Assembly: GCA_033398695.1 (NCBI GenBank)
Contig: CM065802.1
Location: 77,982,096-78,046,095, forward strand
Direction: 5' to 3'
DNA: 64,000 bases
Source of the DNA: Orobanche coerulescens
Taxonomy: Eukaryota > Streptophyta > Magnoliopsida > Lamiales > Orobanchaceae
Numbering within the stretch: the stretch's first letter is position 1; each line of letters opens with the position of its first letter. A program made the translations under genes and the position numbers. Positions 45,676 through 56,228 of the stretch are shown in pieces. Under the pieces are notes generated by a model. That model was not told the origin of the DNA. It saw nothing but the letters and a program-made list of their open reading frames with translations, and searched no databases.

Positions 45676-48600
45676 TGTAACACCCCCATAATACATCCGG
45701 AAAATGTTACACGCCGTAGGCCCTCCTCACAAGGATCTACCAGGCTAAACTCTACTAGACTACACAATGATTGACCGACCGGGGTCAATCTAAATACAAC
45801 GCAGACCGACAAGGTCATTAAACAAATCAGAAACTAATGGACTTTACATCTCAATGACAAGAATAAACTTTCGCACAAAAGAAAGGGATGACAACTCCAT
45901 TTAATAAATGCAAAACCTTCACCCGTGCAAGGGTGAATACTCAACCAAATGGGAAAATACCGACCAAGGTGGAATAAATGAAAAAAGACTCTGACTCTTG
46001 TGTGATTAGCATCGTCGTCTTCCATCTCTTTCCAAGCCAATCCTGTGACTGCTCCCGAGCTGCCCAAAACCTGAGCGCATAACAGGCACCCACCCCCCGA
46101 AAACTCGGGGGTTAGCAAACTGGAAATGTACTAGTGCAAGTACATAATATACAAGATATACGAACAATAACAACATAAAACTCAACAGCCGCGAAGCCCT
46201 AACACAAACCATACATTCCCATAGTCAACACAGAATAGAATTCGCAGACACAAGGTGAAAGATAATCACATAGTCATATTCTCTTTAAGGAACATAACAC
46301 CAAAGAAAACTTTAAACAAACCCAAGGAGTCAAAAGATTTAGTTTAAAGATCCATTTATATAAGAGGAAAAGTATTTTGATAAGATAGTTTGAAAACATT
46401 ATTAACGACTCGGGCCGTTTTGGGGTTTTGAAAATCGAAGGGGAATACTTTTAGAAAATACTTCAAAAGGCTCTCGGGTCTTCGACCCAGCATGTGGAAA
46501 GCAATTTGCAAGAAAACCACTACAACGTTATTCGGGGTCCTCGACCCAATTGATAAAACACTATCACAAGCGAATCATTACAACATCTCACGGGTTTCTC
46601 GACCCAATCCAAATAATATCATCACGAGATCAAATCTCAACATGCCACGGGTCCTCGACCCAATACACAGAATAATCATCACAGTACAATCAAAGGCACA
46701 GCCTCTCATTCGACAAATCCTGCTCAAGACCCCTGATTAATTAACCCTCGGAGATCTCGTCAAATATCCTTAGTTAATTAACCCTGATACCAACATTTAA
46801 AACAAGTTGGAACAAACTTCAGAAACACGAATCGCGGTCTACATCAAGACGAATATTTAAAAGCGAGTTGCAAGGATTTATGACCTGTGTACACCTGTGT
46901 ACCGGCGTTCACTCCACTATATTGGCTGCCCATCGCATGTCACCGTGCCGGCGTTTACTCCCATAGGAGCCGCCCCTTGCTCGCGCATTAAGTAACACCG
47001 GTGTTCACCAATCACATGGAGCCGCTCATTGCAGCGTACACCAGGCCGGAGTAAACGCCCCGCCCTCAGAGGCACCCGGATATGACGTCTCTCATAACAA
47101 GTATTCATGTTGTTACAAATACCAAGCACACAGTCAACTGTTGCAACAATTATCAAATCAGTTCATCAATTCACATAATTTATTCGCCAGTACGTAACTA
47201 CGCAAAATAAACAATAACTCGCACGTTATTCATCAAGACTTAACACATTAAGCCTTCAACACTACCAATCAACACTACATATATATATATCTTTATATCG
47301 TAACTCAACCGAAAATACAAACATTACCATATTACCTCTATAAATATTATTCGTACTTTAGTCTAAGTTGAGTACGTCGACTAATATTGGTATTAATCAC
47401 CCAACATTTATCTCCATATGTATATTTATATACATATACATATATCTATACATATATCCACACATATATATAATATATATATATATACAGATATTCATAA
47501 CATGATTCATACGCTTCAGCAACAATGATTTCACGTAATTATAATTCGTATATCAAGGTACTTGCCTTGGTAATCTCTCGCGAATACTCCGGAAATACAT
47601 TTGATTGGAACAATCCGGAACTCCAACGGAAACGACGATCGGAAAGGCTCAACACTGGATTATCGTAGGAAATTTGTCCGTAATATCCTATCATTAAATA
47701 AATAATCAACCACACGAGGAAAAACATAGAAAGATGACCGAACCCTAACTGTGCTCTTCGTAACGTACATTACACACCTACGTAATGTACGTTACGTCTG
47801 CACGTTAGCGCACGTAAGCTACAAAGATTAACGCACGCTAAGCATGCATTGGACAATTCTTCTCAGTTCAGACGACTGCCTTGCCTGAGGGTATAGCGTA
47901 CGTAATGCATAGAGCTTAACGTACGTTATATTCACACATATAGTACTCATGTGAATCAGAATGATCCTATGGTGTTGATGTCTTCGAATTCCAGGTTAAT
48001 CATCCCATCATAAGACTTACTCCAATCTCGATTATAAATCTTCAAAGGTAGTTCGGGAAATCTGAGTTTGTTATCAACATTAAGTCTATGATCATTATGG
48101 AAACACCATACAATACGGTTTATTAATCTCAGAAAACTTCCCTTACTTGTTCATCATAAAAAGATTCGAACTATAATGTTCTTAACTCTGGTAACTAAAG
48201 CATGAACATTCCAACTTCCAAAAACATGATGTTCGGATAAAAATCATCTATGGAGCTTAATAATCCCGGTAGTATGTTCATAACATCCTTAAGAACACAA
48301 ATTCAAGGTTGAGGTAGCATTAACATACCTTAATATGAAGGGAACGCAGAGACAAGAGGTAGTATCCAACTCCGATTGCTTGAATGCCAATCCAAGATGT
48401 TTCTTAACTTAAATGATCGAGTCTATGTAACCTATAGGTGTTTTATATGGCTAGAGACTCTCTAGAAATGAAGGAAAACGAAGTACAAGTGAAAGGGACG
48501 AAGTGAAATGAAATGGGGTGTTGTCCATATATATAATATCTTGAGCTTTACGTACGTTAACCTTAGCTATTTACGTATGTAATCGACTTAGCGCAGGCTA

Positions 48601-49247
48601 CCATTTGTTCTTAGCGTACGCTATCATTCAATGGTAGCTTATTGTCTCATTCTGTACTCGCTTACGTACGTTACACCCCATGCATTACGTACGTAAGCTA
48701 CACATATTAGCGTACACTAGTTACAAACCTTAGCGTACGTTAACACCCGTTGACCCCAAAACTGTCCAGGGTCATCCGCGGGAATCTTTCCGAGCCCACC
48801 ACCAGCCGTCCATGTGCTGGCCAGCCTGTTCAATCATTGACCTCCTTACCAGGGGCAGAGGGAGGGGGGTCCAAGGGGGTCCATGGACCCCCCCAGCGGA
48901 TGGAAGTTCCTTTATAAAATAGGGGAAGCTATATATATAGTTGTCCGATCTCCGTAATTTTTATAGCTCCGGACCCTCCCGAGTAAATGCTCTGCTTCCG
49001 CCACTGCTCCTTACGTACGCTACGTCTAGCTCGTAGCGTACGCTATCTCTAGCTCGTAACATACGTTACGCTAACCTGTTAGCGTGCGTTACGACGTAGT
49101 TGCATGTGAAGGATTAAAAGTTGATATTATAATGCATGAGGATGCGAATACGAAAACAATCATACTTCTATTATTGATAGCACAAATTCAGGAAATACAG
49201 GGTTCAAATACGGACGAAAATACCCAGCAATTTATCCGGATATTACA
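45676..49247 (-). repeat. Gypsy-minus 5' LTR (contains a MITE)
   Basis: Minus-strand ends TGTAATATCCGG and GGGGGTGTTACA. About 3407 bp without the MITE and its TSD. It is collinear with the split 3' LTR. Confidence 0.88.
48850..49006 (-). mobile_element. 157-bp hAT-type MITE, copy 2
   Basis: Ends CAGGGGCAGAGG and, inverted, CAGTGGCGGAAG; perfect 8-bp duplication CTCCTTAC (48842-48849, 49007-49014). The sister LTR at about 43248-43258 shows the empty site with a single CTCCTTAC. It matches 7908-8064 in reverse orientation. Confidence 0.95.
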
Positions 49248-49485
49248 AATTATATGTTATATATTTACTTTCTGGCTTGTAATACCTAGGTTGTTTTTAT
49301 GTGTATTTCTTTATATAGATATCAATACAATAATTTATGTTTCCCCATTAATTTTTCACTATCCAACAGTCATAAGTGGCTAGTAATGGTGTTTTTACAT
49401 TCTATAAATATACACACACATGATTCAACAATTCACTCAACCTTCTTACAAAATTCTCAAATACATTCATCCGATTTTATTCAAA

Positions 49486-49659
49486 ATGATTAATAGATCT
49501 CTCGTCTTTATTTTCACAACGATCTTCATGTGCATCATACTGATATTTTGCGAATACTTTCCCTCCAAAATTCTTCTAGATTGTTGTTTCACTTCTTGTT
49601 TATATTGTTGGTCTTGTATCGGCACTAATGATACAAATAAAAATGTATTACTGATTTAA
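49486..49659 (+). CDS. Small cysteine-rich ORF with signal-peptide-like start, in the Copia-A gag-pol spacer
   Basis: 57 codons: a hydrophobic N-terminus (MINRSLVFIFTTIFMCIILI) followed by a short Cys-rich part (DCCFTSCLYCWSC). A TATA-like CTATAAATATAC lies about 75 bp upstream of the ATG. It could be a secreted peptide, a conserved spacer ORF of this Copia family, or chance. The family is not recognised. The spacer could also be an intron between gag and pol, with an acceptor AATCAACAG near 49755. Confidence 0.25.
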   Translation: MINRSLVFIFTTIFMCIILIFCEYFPSKILLDCCFTSCLYCWSCIGTNDTNKNVLLI

Positions 49660-49764
49660 AAATTATGTATATTTACATTTCCATTATGAATAAAAAAATT
49701 ATATTTCATGTCTTAAATATTTATTATGTGATGATTATGAAATATTAAATCAACAGGAATACAA

Positions 49765-52700
49765 ATGAAAAATATCGAACAGATAAACAATTATCTTATT
49801 GATAGTGCAACAACGCACTCAATATTTACAAATAAAGTATATTTCTCGAGCATGAAATTATGCAAGATGCACGTTACAACTGTATTCGGTCCTGTAGAGA
49901 TTATGGATGGCTCCGGGAATGCAACTGTGATAATGAGTCTTCCCAGGTTTAAAGAAGAGAGATGCCTAATGAAACAATTTTACACATTGAAAATACATTA
50001 TTATCTCGTAGACCAAAAAGAAATCTGCTGAGTTTTAAGGATGTACGCCTAAATGTCTATCACTTTGAAATAGTGATTGAAAAAATAAAGAACATCTCTG
50101 TATGACATCCTATAAAATGGACACTCGGCTTGTCCACAAGAAAATTAAAGCAACAACTTCTTGACTGTATTATGTTCCTATTAGAGCATTTGAAACCTAC
50201 GCCACCATGGCTTGAAAGCTGGTAAATCCTGATATATTTGGGTTATGGCATGATCTCCTTGGACACCCAGGAACTACTATGTTACATATTATTATTGGAA
50301 GTACTCATGGACATCCATTAAAAGGCACAAAGATGCTAATGTCCAAAGATTATTTATGTGAATCATGTTCACGTGGAAAACTTATTACAAAACCTTCTAT
50401 GGAAAGGGTTGGTTATGAATCACTATCATTTTTACAACGTATTCATGGTGATATTTGTGGACCAATACATCCAGCAAGTGGACCATTTCGATATTTTATG
50501 GTCTTAGTAGATACATCATCCAGATGATCACACATATGTTTATTATCTACCTGAAGTGTTGCTTTTGCACGACTTTTATCGCAAATTATTAAACTACGAG
50601 CCCATTTACATGAATATCCTATAAAAAATATGAGAATGGATAATGCCGGAGAATTCACATCAAAGAGTTTTGATGAATATTGTGCAGCACTAGGAACAAA
50701 TGTTGAGCACCCAGCAGCATATGTTCACACCCATAATGGATTGGCTGAATCCTTAATCGAACGAGTTCAAATTATTGCTCGTATATTAATAATGAGATCA
50801 AAGCTCACTAGCGAAGCATGGGGTCATGAAGTATTACATGCATATGTACTCGTCAGGTTACGCCCCACTACTTATCATATGCACTCCCCCATGCAATTAA
50901 CTTTAGACTTTGAGCCAAATATTTCGCACTTACGCACATTTGGGTGTGCTGTTAAAGTGCCAATTCCACCTCCTCAAAGGACAAAAATGGATCCTCAACT
51001 CCGACTTGGCATATACATTAGATTTGATTCCCCGTCAATAATTCAGTATTTGGAACCAATAACGGGTGACTTATTTACCTCACGATTTGCAGATTATCAC
51101 TTTGATGAGGCGGTGTTTCCATCGACTGGTAAGGATAATATTGTTTTGGATAAAGATAAACAGAAAGCAGTTGAGGATATCTCCTGGAATATACAAAGTC
51201 CATCCCATTTAGACCCACGTACTGCATAATGTGAAAATGAGGTGAAGAGAATCATCTACAAAATATTGCTAATAGACTTCCTGATGCATTTAATGATGCA
51301 AGTAAAGTAACAAAGTCTTACATTTCCAGCTGTGAATGCTCCAGCTAGGATCGCTGTTCCTAATGTACACAAAAATGGATGATGATGCCTCATGACAAAA
51401 GCGTGGTGGGCCTATTGGTTCGAAGGAGACTGTTCCTCAAAAAAAAGGGGAGAAGTACTTGGATCACAAACCAAGATCATCTTAGTGAGCTTGCTGCAGA
51501 TGAACTTGTAGAGCGTAATACTGCAAATAATGAAGGGATCATGAATTCTGAAAATATCGAGAATCCAATAAACCATTACAGTGAGATATGGGATCTAAAA
51601 ATATGATAATCGATAATCTATTGCTTTCTCGGTTGTAGAGGAAATTATGAACGATGATTACGATAATTAATCACATTCAATAATTAAATACTGTCAAATG
51701 TCGGATTGGCCTATATTGGAGGTAGCAAAATAATTTGAATTAGCTTCCTTAAAAAAATGGATGGTATTTGGGCAAATTACTTGAGCACCAAATAATATAA
51801 ACCAACTTGTTACAAATGGGTGTTTGCTCAATAAAGAAATGAGAAAAATGAGATCGTGGGATATAAAGCCCGACTCGTAGACCAAGGATTCTCCCAGCGG
51901 CCTGGTATTGACTATGATGAAACGTACTCACCAGTGATGGATATAATTACTTTTTTTGTCTTCTTATTAGTATGGTTGTCCATGAATATTTGGACGTGCG
52001 ACTAATGGACGTAGTCACGGCATACCTATATAGTTCATTAGATTTTAATATCTATATGAAAATTCCTGATGGATATAAAATGTCAAAATACGTTACTTAT
52101 CATGAGTATACTAATCAAACTACAGATATCACTGTGTGATTAAGGCAATCTAGTCGCATGTGATATCATAGATTGGATGAATACCTTTTTAAGGAATGTT
52201 ATAAAAATAATCTTAAATGTCCATGTGTTTTTATTAAAAGATCCAATACTGGATTTGATATCATTGCGGTCTATGTGGTTGACATGAATTTCATCAAAAC
52301 TTCTAAAGAGTTATCCGATGCTGCTGAATATCTAAAGAAAGAACTTGAGGTTAAAGAACTTGGAAAACAAAACTCTGTCTTGGTCTTGAGCTCGAGCATA
52401 AAGATAATGGAACATTTATCTACCAATATGCTTATACCAAGAGATGTTCAAACGATTTAATATGGACAAGGCTCATCATCTGAATACCCCTATGGTCGTA
52501 CGGAATTTAGATCCTAAGAAAGATTCTTTCCGACCTAAGGAACCAAATGAGAAAATTTTGGGTCCTGAAGTGCCTTATCTCAATGTTATTGGAACATTAA
52601 TATATTTAGCACAATGCATCAGACCCGATATCTCTTTTGCGGTAAATTTACTGGAGCGATACAGTTCTGAACCAACTCGAAGATATTAGAATGGTATCAA

Positions 52701-53150
52701 ATACATTTTTCGTTATCTCAGCGATACCATTGATCTGGGTTTATTTTATTCAAAAGAGATCACTAACTCTAGGTTAGTTGGTTATGCTGAAGCGGGATAC
52801 AAATCTGACCCACACAAGGTTCAATCACAAATCGGTTATTTATTCTGCTATGATGGTACAACTATATCATGGAGATCTACCAAACAAACATTAGTAGCTA
52901 CATCTTCTAATCATTCTGAGATAATTGCTCTCTTTGAAGCTGACAGGGAAAGTATTTGGTTAAGATCAGTCATAGCCCATATAGAAAATGAATGCCAATT
53001 GAAGCTTGTGATAGACACTCCCATAATTATTTATGAAGAAAATGTAGCATGCATATCACAAGTCAACGGTGGATGTATAAAAGGTGATTGGACAAAGCAT
53101 ATTTCACCGAAGATTTTCTACACGCATGAACTTCAGAAAAAATGAAGAAA
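49765..53150 (+). pseudogene. pol: Copia-A pol, heavily decayed
   Basis: In order: protease-like DSATTHSIF (about 49799); GAG-pre-integrase and integrase start (CESCSRGKL, HGDICGPIHP; 50279-50527); integrase core (MRMDNAGEFTSKSFDEY..., HNGLAESLIERVQ; 50630-51229); reverse transcriptase pieces in several frames ([11 protein letters not shown] near 51905; the usual YVDDM appears as YVVDM near 52275); RNase H (52690-53150, SWRSTKQTLVATSSNHSE). Stops and frameshifts are frequent, so no enzyme can be made. This is the most decayed pol in the window, in line with Copia-A being the outermost host. Confidence 0.85.
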
Positions 53151-53526
53151 TAAATGTTCAGCAAATTCGCTCCTCCCACAATTTACAAAATCACTGCGAC
53201 ATCGATATTCGAGAAATTGGTATACGGCATAGGCATGAGAAGAGCTAACAAGAAGCAATATTGATGAATCAATTTGGAAACTCTTTATTTCAGGGGGGCG
53301 AAATCAAATACATGTACTATTTTTTTCTTATGACTGGTTTTTATCCCATTGGGTTTTTCCAGCTTAAGGTTTTAACGAGGCAGCTTATGCACATAGGTTA
53401 TATAATTTAAGTTGTGTACTCTTTTTTTTTCTTCTGTCGTATTTATTACCATTGGGCTTTTATCGCTTAAGGTTTTTAACAGGATACACTTATCCAACTT
53501 ACAATGTCACGTCCAAGGAGGAGTGT
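53151..53526 (+). other. Copia-A 3' untranslated region and polypurine tract
   Basis: It contains 'atcccattgggtttttcc' and 'taaggttttaacgaggc' stretches twice, usual for plant Copia 3' ends, and ends in ccaaggaggagtgt next to the LTR. Confidence 0.6.
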
Positions 53527-53787
53527 TGTACAATATTGACTTTAGCAACTTGTCAAAATTGGAATGCTCCATTAAATTTCCACTACAAACTATTTATTCT
53601 CCACCTCAAATATTTTATCATATAAATTCTCCTATAAATAGGAGACTTGAGAAGGTTGTAAAATGCACTAAGAAGAAGTAATAAAACTTCCTCTCATTTC
53701 CTCCCTACTTCTCGTTCTCTCGTTATTTTCTCTTTTATACTATTATTATCTTCAATAATAGCGTTGTTTAATATTAGTTTCATAACA
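53527..53787 (+). repeat. Copia-A 3' LTR
   Basis: 261 bp, TGTACAATATTGAC... to ...CATAACA, with CTATAAATAGG at about 53633. It is the uninterrupted version of the 5' LTR. Confidence 0.85.
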
Positions 53788-53792
53788 ATTAT

Positions 53793-54128
53793 CTTACTGA
53801 CGAGGCATCTATTCTATAGCCAAGAGTTATTCATACTTTATCTAAATTATAAACCACTGGACTTCTCACGTCATCTTCATAAACAAGTCAGAATTCTCAA
53901 AAACCACTTGCCATATTTTGTAAATCCAACACTAATTCCAGTTCGCGTGAGTTTTTTTTCTGGTTTGTACAGTTTTATAGACAATATGTATCTTCCAGCA
54001 AACCCTCCCAAAAACTCCTAAGTTCGCCTTGCCAGGTCTCCATCCATTCATCTCTTCTACATCAACACTATACAGAAAAAAAAAAAAAAAAAAACGAGGA
54101 ATCGTGTCCAGAAACGACGTCGTACGAG
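53793..54128. other. Unrecognised flanking DNA
   Basis: No gene or repeat family identified. There is an A18 tract at about 54071-54092. The last eight bases (CGTACGAG, 54121-54128) would be one TSD copy of the hAT element. Confidence 0.4.
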
Positions 54129-54310
54129 CAGGGGCGTAGCCTGGATAAAAAATTAATCGGGTTTAAGCTACACGAAATCTAATTGTTCAATCTCCTCCTA
54201 CATATCTAACTTTCTTTTGGCTCTTAGAAAAATAAAACACTAATTCATAATTAATAACACTTGCAAAATATTAAAATTTGAGCACGAATACACAGATACA
54301 ATAAATAAAA

Positions 54311-54593
54311 TTATTTAAGTTGTACCCTATGATGTTTTTTTGAATAAAACTCATCTATTATCAAATTAGTGTCGATCCCTGCAGCAAACTCTCTTTCAAT
54401 GTAGACCATCAGACAATCTGCTAAGTACTCATCTTCCATCTTATTTCGGAGATCAGTTTTGACAAGTTTCATAGCTGAGAAAGACCACTCTGTCGTTGCA
54501 GTAGAAACAGAAAGCGTTAAAACAAGACGAATAAGTCTGTCAATCAAGTTATAGTATTGTGCCTTTCCTGTCTCCACTAATCGTCGACATAAT
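54311..54593 (-). pseudogene. hAT transposase C-terminus (dimerisation domain)
   Basis: The minus-strand frame is open from the Copia-C junction to a stop at 54311 and contains LSVSTATTEWSFSAMKLVKT, RNKMEDEYLADCLMVYIERE and IDEFYSKKHHR. This is the hAT-family dimerisation region found in transposases and ZMYM-like 'TTF-type' plant proteins. The usual 'TTERxFSAMK' reads TTEWSFSAMK. The frame enters directly from the LTR, showing that Copia-C interrupted it. The catalytic part is not in the window. Confidence 0.8.
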
Positions 54594-55733
54594 TGTTGGC
54601 CACTTAAGTATACTGGATACAGTTTGGAAAAGTAGTTTAAACAACAAACTGTATGGAATCTAAATCTGAGTGCGTAGCGGAAGTCTTGGATACAGTTAGT
54701 TGCCGTGGATACAGCAACAGAGTATTAGGTGTATACTTAATATATCACGAATTTCAAACAAGAAAAGTCAAGGTAAATGACACAAGAATTTAAGTGGTTC
54801 GAGGTAAACCCTCTACGTCCACCGGTCCTCCACACAGAGTAAAGTTTATTATATAATTATCGCGTACACAACTACGTAATTATAAACAAACCTATCCTTG
54901 TATCGCTCACACAGATTGATACAAAGAATGTCACTTTCAACCGCTCACGATTGGTTAAAGCTTCCTTCTTGACTAGCTTCTTCACACACGCCCAAAGCTT
55001 CGTCCTTATTCGTCCCACACAGGTCAGAATAACTTGTTGAGTTCACACAGAGCTCGGTTTTTACACAGAGGTAAAAGGTTAGGTAACCAGGTAAGAACAG
55101 CAGCTTTGAATATCAAGATCTGATGATAGCTGTTCTTGATGTTTGAGCACTGTATATCTCTTTCGTTTTAACTTGCGATATGCTTTGGAGATATGTTTGC
55201 TCAGATGATAACTTGATAGCTTTTAGAGTTACTTTGATTCGTAATTGATGTCACTGATCTTCAATGTCTTCAAGGATATATAGCCTCTGAAGAAAGTATC
55301 CGTTGAGATGTCCGTTTGAATAAGATTTCCTTCAACGGGAATATGACATGATCCGGATTTCGCGGGATTCTGAAGATCTGAAGACTGACAGTATTTAAAT
55401 ACTTTATCCTTGAGTATTTAAATACTTCTTTGTTCAACGGAACTTGACTTGTGTTCTTCTTTGTCCTTTTGTGAACTGTATGGAAGGAGACTGTATTTAG
55501 GGCATCGAGACAGTTTTCCATACTTGATCTATTACAAGTCTTCTTGTCAGATCGACGAGCTTCACTTATGCCGATTCGAGGCCGGTCTTCGATACATGAT
55601 AAATCCTTGAATCCTCGATACGCTTCCTTTACAGTATATGGCATATATGTCAAAACCTTCTCAATAACAAATAACAATCGATACAGGATCGGGTATCCTA
55701 CCGAATCGATACAGGTGTTTGTTTTTCCTAACA
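54594..55733 (-). repeat. Copia-C 3' LTR
   Basis: 1140 bp. It holds several GGATACAG/CTGTATCC and CGATACAGG units near both ends but no palindrome cluster of the CGYRCG kind. The open frame at 55270-55812 runs across the LTR-internal boundary and is not a gene. Confidence 0.8.
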
Positions 55734-55747
55734 ATTTCCCCCTTTTT

Positions 55748-56228
55748 GACAATTTGCCAAGACTTAACTTAAACTCTTCGAGTCTTCTTGATGATGCCAA
55801 AACCTTCTTCATGAAGCATTCTTCTTCGATGACTTCGCGATTTCTTGGTCTCTTGTCAATAGGTCGACTTAGTGACTTAGTCTACAATAATGAACCGCTC
55901 GTAGGCATGTTCGATACTGATTGAGATTTATTACAACTTAAGCCTATGATTGGCGCGCAGCACAATCTTACAATGTATTCTAAGTTTACAATCAAACTAT
56001 GAACTGTTCGTAGACTAGTTCGCATGCCTTAATTTTTCAATCAAGTTTATCTAACTTGAGATTCCTATCAAACAATTTTAAATAATCATACATTAACACA
56101 GTAGATTACGAGTTGTAATCTTTCAAGACAAACAAACATATTTTATTGATATTCAAAAAGATTGAGTACAAAGTTTGTGTTGAATAGAAATTACAAAAAC
56201 AAAACTAATATACATAAATTTCATCTTT
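55748..56228 (-). other. Copia-C 3' untranslated region
   Basis: AT-rich stretch between the stop of the extra ORF and the polypurine tract; no gene supported. Confidence 0.5.

Larger units (their letters stand above)
30251..49247 (-). mobile_element. Gypsy-minus: long-LTR Ty3/gypsy element lacking pol
   Basis: Bounded by a perfect 5-bp duplication AATTA (30246-30250, 49248-49252). The 5' LTR is 45676-49247 and the 3' LTR is 30251-43487, about 3.4-3.5 kb each once the nested elements are removed. The primer site TGGTATCAGAG (minus strand, about 45662-45672) adjoins the 5' LTR. The internal region is only 2.2 kb (43488-45675) and holds a gag zinc-knuckle remnant but no reverse transcriptase or integrase, so this copy could move only with help. 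Gypsy-plus is nested in the 3' LTR and a MITE in the 5' LTR. Confidence 0.88.
9154..53787 (+). mobile_element. Copia-A: old Copia retrotransposon expanded by nested insertions
   Basis: It is bounded by a perfect 5-bp duplication ATTAT (9149-9153 and 53788-53792). The 5' LTR is 9154-9989 (260 bp once its MITE and one TSD are subtracted) and the 3' LTR is 53527-53787 (261 bp). Four direct insertions (MITE, MULE, solo LTR, Gypsy-minus), each with its own duplication, account for the extra length; without them the element is about 5417 bp. Gag pieces lie at 10059-10212, 25010-25345 and 30183-30250, and pol at 49765-53150. Many stops show that it is old and immobile. Confidence 0.85.

Noticed and set aside
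30251..49247. Two ~3.5-kb similar blocks as a segmental duplication
   Set aside because: They are the two LTRs of one element: TG/CA ends, a primer site and a perfect AATTA duplication.
55270..55812. 180-codon minus-strand frame
   Set aside because: Runs across the LTR/polypurine boundary of Copia-C and has no recognised domain.
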